Assembly (NCBI GenBank): GCA_029263125.1
Contig: JAJCYD010000005.1
Location: 39,720-103,719, forward strand
DNA length: 64,000 nucleotides
Source of the DNA: Solirubrobacteraceae bacterium
Lineage (GTDB): Bacteria; Actinomycetota; Thermoleophilia; Solirubrobacterales; Solirubrobacteraceae
Reading direction: 5' to 3'
Within the stretch, counting starts at the first letter, position 1, and each line of letters opens with the position of its first letter. The notes below the pieces were generated by a model that had not been told where the DNA came from, did no database searches, and saw only the letters and a program-made list of their open reading frames with translations. The translations under genes and the position numbers were made by a program. This document shows positions 51,357-60,343 of the stretch, one piece after another.

Positions 51357-52298
51357 TCAGATCGCGGGCGGCCCTGTCGTACGAGGGCTTGCGTCATCGT
51401 CGTGGCGGCCGGGCGGACGCGCGCCGCGCCGCCATGGCAGGCGGCCCTCGGCGGCGATCCACGATCCGGCGAGGATCAGGCAGAGCCCGAGCACCGCGCC
51501 GGCCGTCAGCGGCTCGTCCAGCAGCCAGACGCCGTAGACGACCGCGAAGCCCGGCACGAGGTAGGTGACCAACGACGCCCGGCTGGGTCCGACCTCGCCG
51601 ATCAGCGTGTAGAAGATGAGAAACGCGACCCCCGTGCCACCGGCGCCGAGCAGCAGCAGCGAGCCGATCGCCGTCGCCGCAGGCATCGTCTCGGGCACCC
51701 TCAGCAGTGCCGCGGGCGCGAGGACGATGCTGCCCACCAGCAGCGTCCCCGCCGCCACCCCCAGCGGCGGGACGCCGCGCAGATGGCGCTTGACGTAGAG
51801 GACGCCGATCGCATAGCCCACCGATGCCAGCAGGACCATCAGACCACCCGCGAGCGCGGCCTCGTCGCCGCTGAGATCCAAGCCGAACAGCAGCACGACG
51901 CCGAGGATCCCGAGCACCAGGCCGATGACCGCGACGCCGCGCGGACGCTCGTCGGCATCCAGCCGCGCCGCGAGCATCGCGGTGAAGATTGGCACGGAGG
52001 CGACGAGGATCCCGGCCAGCGAGGAGGCGATGTGCCGCTCGCCGTAGGTGATGAGGAGAAACGGCACGGCGACCTGCACCAGCGCCACGAACGTGATGGC
52101 GCCCCAGCGTCCTCGCAGCGCCCCGAGCGCACGGGAGCCCAGCGCGATCGGGACGAGCACGACCGCGCCGAGCGCCAGCCGCGCGAAGACCACGAAGATC
52201 GGATGCACGCCGCCGTCCAGCGACACCTTGATCAAGAGGTACGACCCGCCCCACAGCGCCGCGAGCGATGCCATCAGCAGCCACGAGCGCCGAGTCAT
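51357..52298 (-). CDS. EamA/DMT-family transporter
   Basis: LMASLAALWGGSYLLIKVSLDGGVHPIFVVFARLALGA; 10-TM drug/metabolite transporter architecture. Confidence 0.93.
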   Translation of the reverse strand: MTRRSWLLMASLAALWGGSYLLIKVSLDGGVHPIFVVFARLALGAVVLVPIALGSRALGALRGRWGAITFVALVQVAVPFLLITYGERHIASSLAGILVASVPIFTAMLAARLDADERPRGVAVIGLVLGILGVVLLFGLDLSGDEAALAGGLMVLLASVGYAIGVLYVKRHLRGVPPLGVAAGTLLVGSIVLAPAALLRVPETMPAATAIGSLLLLGAGGTGVAFLIFYTLIGEVGPSRASLVTYLVPGFAVVYGVWLLDEPLTAGAVLGLCLILAGSWIAAEGRLPWRRGARPPGRHDDDASPRTTGPPAI

Positions 52299-52304
52299 GG
52301 GTCC

Positions 52305-52754
52305 TCAGCGCTCGAGCTTGCAGGTGTCGATCGCCAACCGCCGGACGAAGCGCACGGTGCGCGGCAGGATTCGCGGGAGCTGGGCGGTGTCGGGGAACCG
52401 CAGGATGCCGTCCTCGGTGCGGATCGCGAAGCTGAAGATCTGAGCCGGCGGCGCCGTGGGGACCGTGACCGCGCCCGATTGCACGAGCCGCAGATCATCG
52501 GTGATGTCGCGCGCCTCGATCGTCTGCTCGCTGGTCAGCGGCAGCGCCGGCGCCCCGTTGCAGCGCACGCTTGTGTCCGAGACGAGCATGTCGAGCTTCG
52601 CGCCCGGCACGCTGCCGGTGCGCTCGACGACGAAGAGATCCGGCGACGGCGTGCCGCAGCCGCCGATCGCGGCCACCGCGGCCGCGACGCCGAGCAGCGT
52701 GGGCGTCTTGCGCATGCGATGCATGCCAAACCCGCCCAGGCGGCGCGCGTTCAC
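52305..52754 (-). CDS. Lipoprotein of unknown function
   Basis: MHRMRKTPTLLGVAAAVAAIGGCGTPSPDLFVVERTGSVPGAKLDMLVSDTSVRCNG; GTG at 52754 overlaps the ggt stop, or ATG at 52724. Confidence 0.7.
   Translation of the reverse strand: MNARRLGGFGMHRMRKTPTLLGVAAAVAAIGGCGTPSPDLFVVERTGSVPGAKLDMLVSDTSVRCNGAPALPLTSEQTIEARDITDDLRLVQSGAVTVPTAPPAQIFSFAIRTEDGILRFPDTAQLPRILPRTVRFVRRLAIDTCKLER
52700..52740. repeat. Diverged single copy of the 72-bp repeat core found at 23160-23440
   Basis: Minus strand GCCTGGGCGGGTTTGGCA-N9-TGCGCAAGACGCCC vs array unit GCCTGGGCGGGTTTCGCA-N9-TGCAGAAGGCGCCC; same arm lengths and N9 loop. Confidence 0.5.
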
Positions 52755-54238
52755 GCGCTCACCGCGACGCCGCCGCGGCGCGGGTCGCCGCCCCCGCACA
52801 GCGCGCCGGTTGAGGGGTCGCGGCTGACGGCCTGCACGCCGCCGAAGAACATGTTCTGCGAACGGAAGTGCTGCACCTCGTAAGGATCGAAGCGCAGGCC
52901 ATCCAACGTGCTGCCGGGCTCGGCGAAGACCACGTCGTCCTCGAAGTGCACGCGTGGGGCCTGCACGGCGGCGTCGGCCGCGAGGTTGTCGTCGAGCACG
53001 CCGACGATCGTCTGAAGCAGGGCCGATCGGATGCGGTTTGAGCCCGAGGAGCCGAGCGCGAGAAGGACCTCGCCGCCCGACGTGACGATCGTCGGCGACA
53101 TCATCGACGGCATCCGCCGGCCGGGCGGCGCGTGATGGAAGCCCAGCGGGTTGAGGTCGGTCTCGCCCATGATGTTGTTGACGTGTATGCCCAGGCCGGG
53201 CACGACGAGGCCCGACCCCTCGCCGTTGGTGCAGGTCACCGAGCAGGCGCGTCCCTCGGCGTCGATCACCGAGATGTGCGTCGTCGACCCCATCCGCGAC
53301 CCGAGCATGCGCGCAGCGAAGCCCGGGTCCGCGAGCCCCTCGACGAACTGCGGCGTGCGCGCCGCCTGGGCCTCCTCCATCGCGCGCACGAGCATCGTCA
53401 GCGGCGGTGGCGACGGCGTCTGGTCGAGCAGCAGCAGCGCGAAGGCCAGCAGGATCCCGCCCGCGGATGGCGGTGGATTGGTCATGACGTCGCGGCCGCG
53501 ATAGGGCACCGTCAGCGGCTCGCGGCCGAGCGCCTCGTAGACGCGCAGATCCTCGCTCGTCAGCGCGCCGCCGCCCGCGGCGACCCACGCGACGACGGCG
53601 TCGGCGATGTCGCCGGTATAGAACGGCGCGGATCCCTCCGCTCCGAGCCGCCCGATCGTGTCGCCGAGCTCGTCGCTGCGCACGACGTCGCCCTCGCGCA
53701 GCAGGCGGCCGCCGGGCGCGTAGATCGCCTGCGCCTCCGGTGTCGAGCGCAGGATCCCCTCCAAGAGCACCACCACCTCGGCCTGCTGGGCGTTGAGCGC
53801 CACGCCCTCGCGCGCGAGGGCCGCCGCCGGCGCGGCGAGGTCGCAGAGCGCGACAGTGCCCCACCGGTCGATCGCCGCGTCGATCCCGGCGGGAGTGCCG
53901 TACGCGCCGCACGACGCGGCGCCGACGTGGAAGATCTGACGCGCGTCGCCGCCGAAGTCGACCTCGACGGGAACCAGCGCGCAGTGATTCCGGGGCCGCG
54001 CGCCATGGCCGGGAGCGGCGACGAAGAAGTCCAGCAGCACCGGCTCCTCGCCGGCGCCGGCGACGAGCATGTAGCCCCCGGCGCCGGGGCCCGAGAGCAG
54101 CGGCTCAGCGACCCACGAGGTGAGCATCGCGGCGACCGCCGCGTCGACGGCGTTGCCGCCGGCGCGCAGCACGTCGGCGCCGGCCCGGGCAGTCAACGGG
54201 TGGCCGGCGGCCACGATGCCCTGTGAGGTGTCGTCCAC
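52751..54238 (-). CDS. ggt: Gamma-glutamyltransferase family protein
   Basis: GIVAAGHPLTARAGADVLRAGGNAVDAAVAA...STTHISVIDAEGRACSVTCTNGEGSGLVVPGLGIHVNNIMGE. Confidence 0.93.
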   Translation of the reverse strand: MDDTSQGIVAAGHPLTARAGADVLRAGGNAVDAAVAAMLTSWVAEPLLSGPGAGGYMLVAGAGEEPVLLDFFVAAPGHGARPRNHCALVPVEVDFGGDARQIFHVGAASCGAYGTPAGIDAAIDRWGTVALCDLAAPAAALAREGVALNAQQAEVVVLLEGILRSTPEAQAIYAPGGRLLREGDVVRSDELGDTIGRLGAEGSAPFYTGDIADAVVAWVAAGGGALTSEDLRVYEALGREPLTVPYRGRDVMTNPPPSAGGILLAFALLLLDQTPSPPPLTMLVRAMEEAQAARTPQFVEGLADPGFAARMLGSRMGSTTHISVIDAEGRACSVTCTNGEGSGLVVPGLGIHVNNIMGETDLNPLGFHHAPPGRRMPSMMSPTIVTSGGEVLLALGSSGSNRIRSALLQTIVGVLDDNLAADAAVQAPRVHFEDDVVFAEPGSTLDGLRFDPYEVQHFRSQNMFFGGVQAVSRDPSTGALCGGGDPRRGGVAVSA

Positions 54239-54301
54239 GTCGGCGACGAGGCTAATGGACGGCGGCGCCGGGACTCATCCGCGACGCGTACGCTGCGGGG
54301 C

Positions 54302-54808
54302 GTGACGCGCAGACGCCGCCGGCTGGCAGGGACACTCACCGCAGCGGTCGCGCTTCTGCTCACCGCGTGCGGCTCCGGCGATCCCACCCGCGACAGTGCC
54401 GGCGCGATCGCCGAGCCCGGCCAGACGCGGCTGCTGAAGCTGCGCACCGGCGATTGCATCGTCAACCTGCGTCGAAGCTTCGACGACCTGGACCGCGGCC
54501 GCAACGGCGTGCCGCTCGTGCGGACGGCGTCGTGCTCGGAGACCCACGACGGGGAGATCCTCCAGATCTCCCCGATCGACGCCAGCTCGTGGCCGGGCTA
54601 CGGCGTCGTGCTCGGCGAGGCCGCCCGCAGCCGGCCCGCGCTCCAGCAACGCCTGTCGGCGGCCAAGGTCGCCGGCGGCGTGAAGCTGATCAGCTTCTCG
54701 CCCTCCAAGGAGCGCTGGAACTTCGAGGACCAGAAGGAGATCGTCTACATCGCCCTCTTCGCCACGCCTCGGCGCGGGGCGCTGAAGGCGGTCAACGGTG
54801 GGGCATGA
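54302..54808 (+). CDS. Septum-formation-family lipoprotein
   Basis: [11 protein letters not shown] lipobox; [16 protein letters not shown]...[22 protein letters not shown] (Septum_form-like Cys pattern). Confidence 0.7.
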   Translation: MTRRRRRLAGTLTAAVALLLTACGSGDPTRDSAGAIAEPGQTRLLKLRTGDCIVNLRRSFDDLDRGRNGVPLVRTASCSETHDGEILQISPIDASSWPGYGVVLGEAARSRPALQQRLSAAKVAGGVKLISFSPSKERWNFEDQKEIVYIALFATPRRGALKAVNGGA

Positions 54809-56360
54809 ACTCCGGGACGTCGAGCTCGGTGACCCGTAGCCCGGACCGCTTCGCGGCCGGCTCGGGCTCGCGCGCCGGCGCCGATGGAGCGCTGCGACGG
54901 CGATGGTCGTCGCGGTCGTCACGGCGGCGGTCGGCGGAGGGCGGCGTGCGGCGCTGCACCCGCGGCTCGCCCTTGGGCTCCTCCAGGCGGGTCGCCTTCT
55001 GCACGCCGTCGTAGCCGGTCGCGACGACCGTCACCCAGACCTGATCCTCCAGTGTCTCGTCGATCATCGCGCCGAAGATGATGTTGGCCTCCGGGTGCGC
55101 GGCCTCTGAAACGGCCTTGGCGGCCTCGTTGATCTCCCACAGCGACAGGTCGCTGCCACCGGTGATCGACAGCAGGATCGAGTGCGCGCCCTCCATGCTC
55201 GTCTCCAGCAGCGGCGACGCCACGGCCTGCTCGGCGGCGACCAGTGCACGGTTCTCGCCCGAGCCCATGCCGATGCCCAGCAGGGCGTTGCCGGCGTCGG
55301 ACATGATCGTGCGCACGTCGGCGAAGTCGAGGTTGATCAGTCCGGGGAGCGTCACGAGGTCGGAGATCCCCTGCACGCCCTGGCGCAGGACGTCGTCGGC
55401 GACGCGGAACGCCTCGACCATCGATGTCTGCTTGTCGAGCACGGCCAGCAGGCGGTTGTTGGGGACGACGATCAGCGTGTCGACCTCGTCCTTGAGCGCC
55501 TGGATCCCGAGCTCGGCCTGCTCACGACGGCGCGTGCCCTCAAAGCCAAATGGCTTGGTGACGATGCCGACGGTCAGCGCGCCGAGCTCGCGCGAGATCC
55601 GCGCGATCACCGGAGCGGCGCCCGTGCCGGTGCCACCGCCGGCGCCGGCGGTGATGAAGACCATGTCCGAGCCCTTGAGCATCGCCTTGATGCGATCGAA
55701 CTCCTCCATCGCGGCGCCACGGCCAAGCTCGGGGTTCGAGCCGGAGCCCAGGCCCCGCGTGAGCGCGGCGCCGATGTGCAGCGTCTGGTGTGCGAGGGAC
55801 TGCTGCAGGGACTGCAGGTCGGTGTTGACGGCGAAGAACTCGACGCCGTTGACCTCGGCCTCGACCATCCGGTTGACGGCGTTTGAGCCGCCGCCCCCGA
55901 CGCCGACGACGCGCAGGACGGGCTGGCCCACGGGCAGCGCCTGACCGAACGGCGTCTGGCGACCGGACGTGTCCGGGCGAGCGAAGGCGTCGTGCTGCTT
56001 GGGCGGTGGCTCCGCGCTGCGAATGCGACCGGCGTCGGTCGCGGGCTCGGGCGCGGGGGCGTCCATGAGGTTGTCGGGCAGCTCGGAGGAGAACGCGTGG
56101 CGCAGGCGATCCTGCGGAGATGGGATGTGCGCTTCCTCGACGACCTCGGGCTCGTCTCGCGCAGTGAACGAGGGATGCGGCACCTCGCGGGGCGGGATCT
56201 CCTCGATCGGCGTCGCCTCCGGCGCGGTGGCCGCGGGCAGCGCGTGCTCGGACGTGTCGGTCTTCGAGGCGGCCTCGGCCGCGGCGGCATCCTCCTCGGT
56301 CTTGCGAAAGAGGGCGGCCAGCGGGCCTTCTCTCATGCTCGCGCGCTTACCGGATGCCAT
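54792..56360 (-). CDS. ftsZ: FtsZ cell-division GTPase with long N-terminal extension
   Basis: [63 protein letters not shown]-terminal peptide [15 protein letters not shown] at 56360 preceded by GGAGGAGG. Confidence 0.96.
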   Translation of the reverse strand: MASGKRASMREGPLAALFRKTEEDAAAAEAASKTDTSEHALPAATAPEATPIEEIPPREVPHPSFTARDEPEVVEEAHIPSPQDRLRHAFSSELPDNLMDAPAPEPATDAGRIRSAEPPPKQHDAFARPDTSGRQTPFGQALPVGQPVLRVVGVGGGGSNAVNRMVEAEVNGVEFFAVNTDLQSLQQSLAHQTLHIGAALTRGLGSGSNPELGRGAAMEEFDRIKAMLKGSDMVFITAGAGGGTGTGAAPVIARISRELGALTVGIVTKPFGFEGTRRREQAELGIQALKDEVDTLIVVPNNRLLAVLDKQTSMVEAFRVADDVLRQGVQGISDLVTLPGLINLDFADVRTIMSDAGNALLGIGMGSGENRALVAAEQAVASPLLETSMEGAHSILLSITGGSDLSLWEINEAAKAVSEAAHPEANIIFGAMIDETLEDQVWVTVVATGYDGVQKATRLEEPKGEPRVQRRTPPSADRRRDDRDDHRRRSAPSAPAREPEPAAKRSGLRVTELDVPEFMPHR

Positions 56361-57147
56361 GAGAGAGAACCTCCTCCGCGAGGTCGCGATAGGACTGGGC
56401 GGCCGTGCCGTCGGGATCGTACTTGAGCACGGACATCCCTTGGACCGGCGCTTCCGCAAAACGCACGGTTTTCTTGATCCGCGAGGCGAACAGCCGCTCA
56501 CCGAAGTTCTCCTCGAGGATCTCGATCGCCTCCTTGGCGTGAACCGTGCGCATGTCCATCATCGTCGGCAGGATGCCCTCGATCTGGACGTCGGGGTTGA
56601 GGTTCTCGCGAATCATCTGAAGCGTGTTCTGCAGCTGGATCAGGCCGCGCATTGACAGATACTCGCATTGGACGGGGACGATCACCTTGTGCGCGGCCGT
56701 CAGGGCGTTGATCGTCAGCAGCCCGAGCGAGGGTGGCGTGTCGATGCAGATGAAGTCGTAGTCGTCCTGCACGCCCTTCAGGGCCTTGTCCAGCGAGCGC
56801 TCGCGGCCGATCTGCGTCGACATCGCGATCTCGGCGCCGGCGAGGTCGATCGAGGCGCACGCGACGTCGATCTCGCGGCGATGGACGACCTGCTTGATCG
56901 GGATGTGATGCACGAGCACGTCGTACATCGACAGCTCCAGGGTGTCGGGATCGATGCCCTGGGACATCGTCAGGTTGCCCTGGGGGTCCATGTCGACGCA
57001 CAGCACCCGGTGGCCGCTCTCGGCGAACGCGGCCGCAAGGTTCAACGTCGTGGTCGTCTTCGCGACGCCGCCCTTCTGGTTGGCGAAGGCGATGATCCTG
57101 GCCTTCTGCTGCACGGGAGGCTCCGTTGGGGTCGGGAAACCGGACAC
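56347..57147 (-). CDS. parA: ParA-family ATPase
   Basis: [47 protein letters not shown]...[17 protein letters not shown]. Confidence 0.96.
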   Translation of the reverse strand: MSGFPTPTEPPVQQKARIIAFANQKGGVAKTTTTLNLAAAFAESGHRVLCVDMDPQGNLTMSQGIDPDTLELSMYDVLVHHIPIKQVVHRREIDVACASIDLAGAEIAMSTQIGRERSLDKALKGVQDDYDFICIDTPPSLGLLTINALTAAHKVIVPVQCEYLSMRGLIQLQNTLQMIRENLNPDVQIEGILPTMMDMRTVHAKEAIEILEENFGERLFASRIKKTVRFAEAPVQGMSVLKYDPDGTAAQSYRDLAEEVLSHGIR

Positions 57148-57247
57148 GTCGGCTCTATTCGCACGCGCGAGGGGGATTCCTTCAGGCTTATGTGTAGACG
57201 CTCACCCCATGAGCACCCGTCGCGGTGCCGACTACCATCCGGCCGCG

Positions 57248-57739
57248 ATGCTCTGCCACTGCGACGACGTGCCGTGGGCGACGCATGAGCACGGCGATCT
57301 GCGGTTTCAGCGCCAGCGCCTGGGCGCTGCCGCGGGGGCTCGGGACATCGGGCTCAGCCGTTACCGGATCGCCCCGGGATGCCAGGCGATGCCGTTGCAT
57401 GTGCACGCCGACGAGGAGATCGCGCCGCTTCATCGCAGCTCGCCGCGCCACTGCCACTCCGTCGAGGACGAGCTGTTCGTCGTGCTCGACGGTGACGGGG
57501 TCCTGGTGCTCGGCGACGAGTCCCATCCGGTACGGGTCGGATCGGTCATCGCGCGCCCGCCTGCGACCGGCGTCGCGCACACCTTCCAGGCCGGCGAGGA
57601 CGGGATGGCGCTGCTGGCCTTCGGCACCCGCGAAGCGAGCGACCTGTGCTGGTATCCGGACTCCGGCAAGGTCTTCTTCAGAGGCCTGAAGGTCGTCGCG
57701 GGCGTGCAGGCGCTGGACTACTGGGACGGCGAGTCGTAG
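57248..57739 (+). CDS. Cupin-domain protein (start may be 57209)
   Basis: MPLHVHADEEIAPLHRSSPRHCHSVEDELFVVLDGDGVLVLGDESHPVRVGSVIARPPATGVAHTF. Confidence 0.85.
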   Translation: MLCHCDDVPWATHEHGDLRFQRQRLGAAAGARDIGLSRYRIAPGCQAMPLHVHADEEIAPLHRSSPRHCHSVEDELFVVLDGDGVLVLGDESHPVRVGSVIARPPATGVAHTFQAGEDGMALLAFGTREASDLCWYPDSGKVFFRGLKVVAGVQALDYWDGES

Positions 57740-57744
57740 TCGCG

Positions 57745-58647
57745 CTGCTCTCCAGGCGCCTGCTCGTCGTGACGGGCAAGGGCGGCGTCGGAAAGACGAC
57801 GATCGCGGCGGCGCTCGGGCTCGTCGCGGCTCGCGCGGGCAAGCGCACGATCGTCGCGGAAGTCGCGCGCCGCGGCGACGTCGCGAGCGCCTTCGACCGC
57901 GCCGGCGCCGAGCCGTTCGAGGAGATCGAGCTCGCCCCCGGCCTGTTTCACATCTCGATCGATCCGCAGGACGCGCTGGAGGAGTACCTGCGTGACCAGC
58001 TTCCGCGCGGTCCGATCGCCGACATCCTCGCGCGCAGCCGCGTCTTCGGCCTGCTCGCGGCCGCGACGCCGGGCATGCGCGAGCTGCTGACCGTCGGCAA
58101 GCTGTGGGAGCTGGCGCAGTTCGAGCGCCGCACGCCGGGCGCCGACGCCTACGACCTCGTCGTCGTCGACGCGCCCGCAACCGGCCATGGCGTCGCGGTC
58201 CTGACCGCCCCGCGAACCTTCGCGGCCGCCGCCGGCAGCGGGCCCGTCGCGCGCCAGGGCAAGAAGATCGACGCGACGCTGTCAGATCCGGAGCAGACGG
58301 CGGTGATCGCCGTCGCCAAGGCCGAGGAGCTCGCCGTCACCGAGACCGGCGAGCTGCGCGCGTCGTTGCGCGAGCGGATGGGCCTGGGGATCGAGCGCGT
58401 CGTCGCCAACGCGCTGGACCCCGACCGCTTCGATGACGAGGAGGCCACGGCGCTGCAGGCGCACGCGGCGCGCCCCGCGGTCGCGCGTGCGCTGGCCGGC
58501 CACCGCCGCGCGCTGCGCCAGCGCGCGCAGCTCGCCCGGCTCGCGGATCTCTGCGAACAGGAGCCGGCGCGGATCGCGCTGCATCCCGGCGGTCCGCTGC
58601 TCGAGCAGCTCGCCGACGAGCTCGCCCCCCAACTCGGCCTGCCATGA
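57745..58647 (+). CDS. ArsA/Get3-family ATPase 1 (start codon unresolved)
   Basis: RRLLVVTGKGGVGKTTIAAALGLVAARAGKRTIVAEVARRGD; the in-frame GTGs are at 57646 (inside the cupin gene) and 57769 (inside the P-loop strand). Confidence 0.85.
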   Translation: MLSRRLLVVTGKGGVGKTTIAAALGLVAARAGKRTIVAEVARRGDVASAFDRAGAEPFEEIELAPGLFHISIDPQDALEEYLRDQLPRGPIADILARSRVFGLLAAATPGMRELLTVGKLWELAQFERRTPGADAYDLVVVDAPATGHGVAVLTAPRTFAAAAGSGPVARQGKKIDATLSDPEQTAVIAVAKAEELAVTETGELRASLRERMGLGIERVVANALDPDRFDDEEATALQAHAARPAVARALAGHRRALRQRAQLARLADLCEQEPARIALHPGGPLLEQLADELAPQLGLP

Positions 58648-59744
58648 CCGGCGTCGCGCAACGGCTGGAGGGCATGCGCGTCTGCATCGTCGCCGGCTCG
58701 GGCGGCGTCGGCAAGACCACCGCGTCGGCGGCGCTCGCCCTCGGGCTCGCCGCGTCGGGCCAGCGAGTGGCCGTCGTGACGATCGACCCCGCGCGGCGCC
58801 TGGCGCAGTCGCTTGGGCTCCAGGAACTCGGCAACGACCCGCGCCAGGTCGATCCGGCGCTGCTTGCGTCCCACGGCGTGCGGATGCGCGGCGAGCTGTG
58901 GGCGATGATGCTCGATCCGAAGGCGACGTTCGACGACCTCATCGCGCGGCTGTCACCCGACGAGCGCACGCGCGAGGATGTGCTGGGCAACCGCATCTAC
59001 CAGCAGCTGTCGGGCGCCGTGGCGGGGTCGCAGGAGTTCACCGCCGTCGCCAAGCTCTACGACCTGCACCGCGACGGCGGCTTCGACATGCTCGTCCTCG
59101 ACACCCCGCCGTCGCGCAACGCGCTGGACTTCCTCGACGCGCCCGACCGCCTGACCGACTTCTTCGAGGGCCGTGCCATCAAGGTCCTGCTCGTGCCGAC
59201 GGGCATCGCCGCGCGCGTCATGAGCCGCGGCACGGCGGTCGTCTTCTCGATCCTCAAGCGCCTGACGGGCGTGGACCTCATGGACGACATCGCGGTCTTC
59301 TTCGGCTCGCTCGGCGGTCTGATGGACGGATTCAAGGAGCGCGCGGCGGGCGTCAAGGCCCTGCTCGCCGATCCGGCGACGACGTTTCTCATCGTCACCT
59401 CCCCCGAGCGCGAGCCGGTCGCCGAGGCGATCTTCTTTCGCGGCAAGCTGCGCGAGGCTGGGATGGCGTTCGGCGGGCTGATCGTCAACCGCGTCAACGT
59501 CGCGGGCGACGACGAGCCAGAGGCGATCGCCGCCGAGCTCCGCGCGGCGGGTCTGGGCGCGCGGCTCGCCGAGAAGGTCGCCGCCAGCGCCGCCGACCTG
59601 CGGCTGCTCGCCGCCCGCGACGCCGCGTCGATCGAGCGCCTGAAGGCCGAGCTCGACGAACCGGACCCGATCGTCGTCGCGCGTCTGGACGGTGCGGTGC
59701 AGGACATCGACGGCCTGCTGGCGCTGCGCGACGCGCTCATGTAG
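58644..59744 (+). CDS. ArsA/Get3-family ATPase 2
   Basis: VCIVAGSGGVGKTTASAALALGLAASGQRVAVVTIDPARRLAQSLGL...LVLDTPPSRNALDFLDAPDRL; ATGA overlap with the upstream gene. Confidence 0.93.
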   Translation: MTGVAQRLEGMRVCIVAGSGGVGKTTASAALALGLAASGQRVAVVTIDPARRLAQSLGLQELGNDPRQVDPALLASHGVRMRGELWAMMLDPKATFDDLIARLSPDERTREDVLGNRIYQQLSGAVAGSQEFTAVAKLYDLHRDGGFDMLVLDTPPSRNALDFLDAPDRLTDFFEGRAIKVLLVPTGIAARVMSRGTAVVFSILKRLTGVDLMDDIAVFFGSLGGLMDGFKERAAGVKALLADPATTFLIVTSPEREPVAEAIFFRGKLREAGMAFGGLIVNRVNVAGDDEPEAIAAELRAAGLGARLAEKVAASAADLRLLAARDAASIERLKAELDEPDPIVVARLDGAVQDIDGLLALRDALM

Positions 59745-59760
59745 ACGCGTGGCAGATCAA

Positions 59761-59799
59761 CCCCGCCTGCCGGGGTCAATGCGCCACACAGCGTGGCGC
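59761..59799. terminator. Two consecutive hairpins: CCCCG-CCTGC-CGGGG and GCGCCAC-ACAGC-GTGGCGC
   Basis: Perfect 5-bp and 7-bp inverted repeats, both with 5-nt loops, between convergent genes. Confidence 0.55.
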
Positions 59800-59856
59800 G
59801 TCACTCCTGGCACTGCGCGATCAAGGCGGCCGCGCCGCGCTACCCGGCGGCCCGCT

Positions 59857-60231
59857 TCAATCGCGGGCGTGCTTGTGCAGCGCATGCTCCCAGTCAGCGC
59901 GCGCGCGATCGAACGCCTCTGGGTCAAGGCGTTCGGGCGACGGATCGGGACCGGGTTCGGGCGGGTCGTCGCGGCCGTCGCCGCCGTGCCCGCCGCCACC
60001 CTGGCCGCGCCGTCGCAACCACACGGCGAGCGCGCCGATCGCCAGCAGGATCAGCGCGGCCTTCATCACGGGCGGCGCCGCCAGGCCGACGCGCACGGCG
60101 AGCAGCACGCCAATGCCGACGATCACCCGCCGCACACGCAGACCGCTCGCAACCGGATCGGCGTGCTGCATCCGCTTGATGGCAAACCAGGCGAGCGGTG
60201 CCAGGACGATCACGAGCGCAGCGATGAGCAT
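59857..60231 (-). CDS. Small membrane protein of unknown function
   Basis: 124 aa MLIAALVIVLAPLAWFAIKRMQHADP...AALILLAIGALAVWLRRRG... Confidence 0.65.
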   Translation of the reverse strand: MLIAALVIVLAPLAWFAIKRMQHADPVASGLRVRRVIVGIGVLLAVRVGLAAPPVMKAALILLAIGALAVWLRRRGQGGGGHGGDGRDDPPEPGPDPSPERLDPEAFDRARADWEHALHKHARD

Positions 60232-60343
60232 CGACACTGACCATAGCTCCCCACTGATGCCGGCTGGGAGCCGGTGTTCGGGTGCTCGCCGCTCGACGAT
60301 CTCGGCACGACCTGGCCGGCCCTCGAGAAGCCCGACAGCGGGT

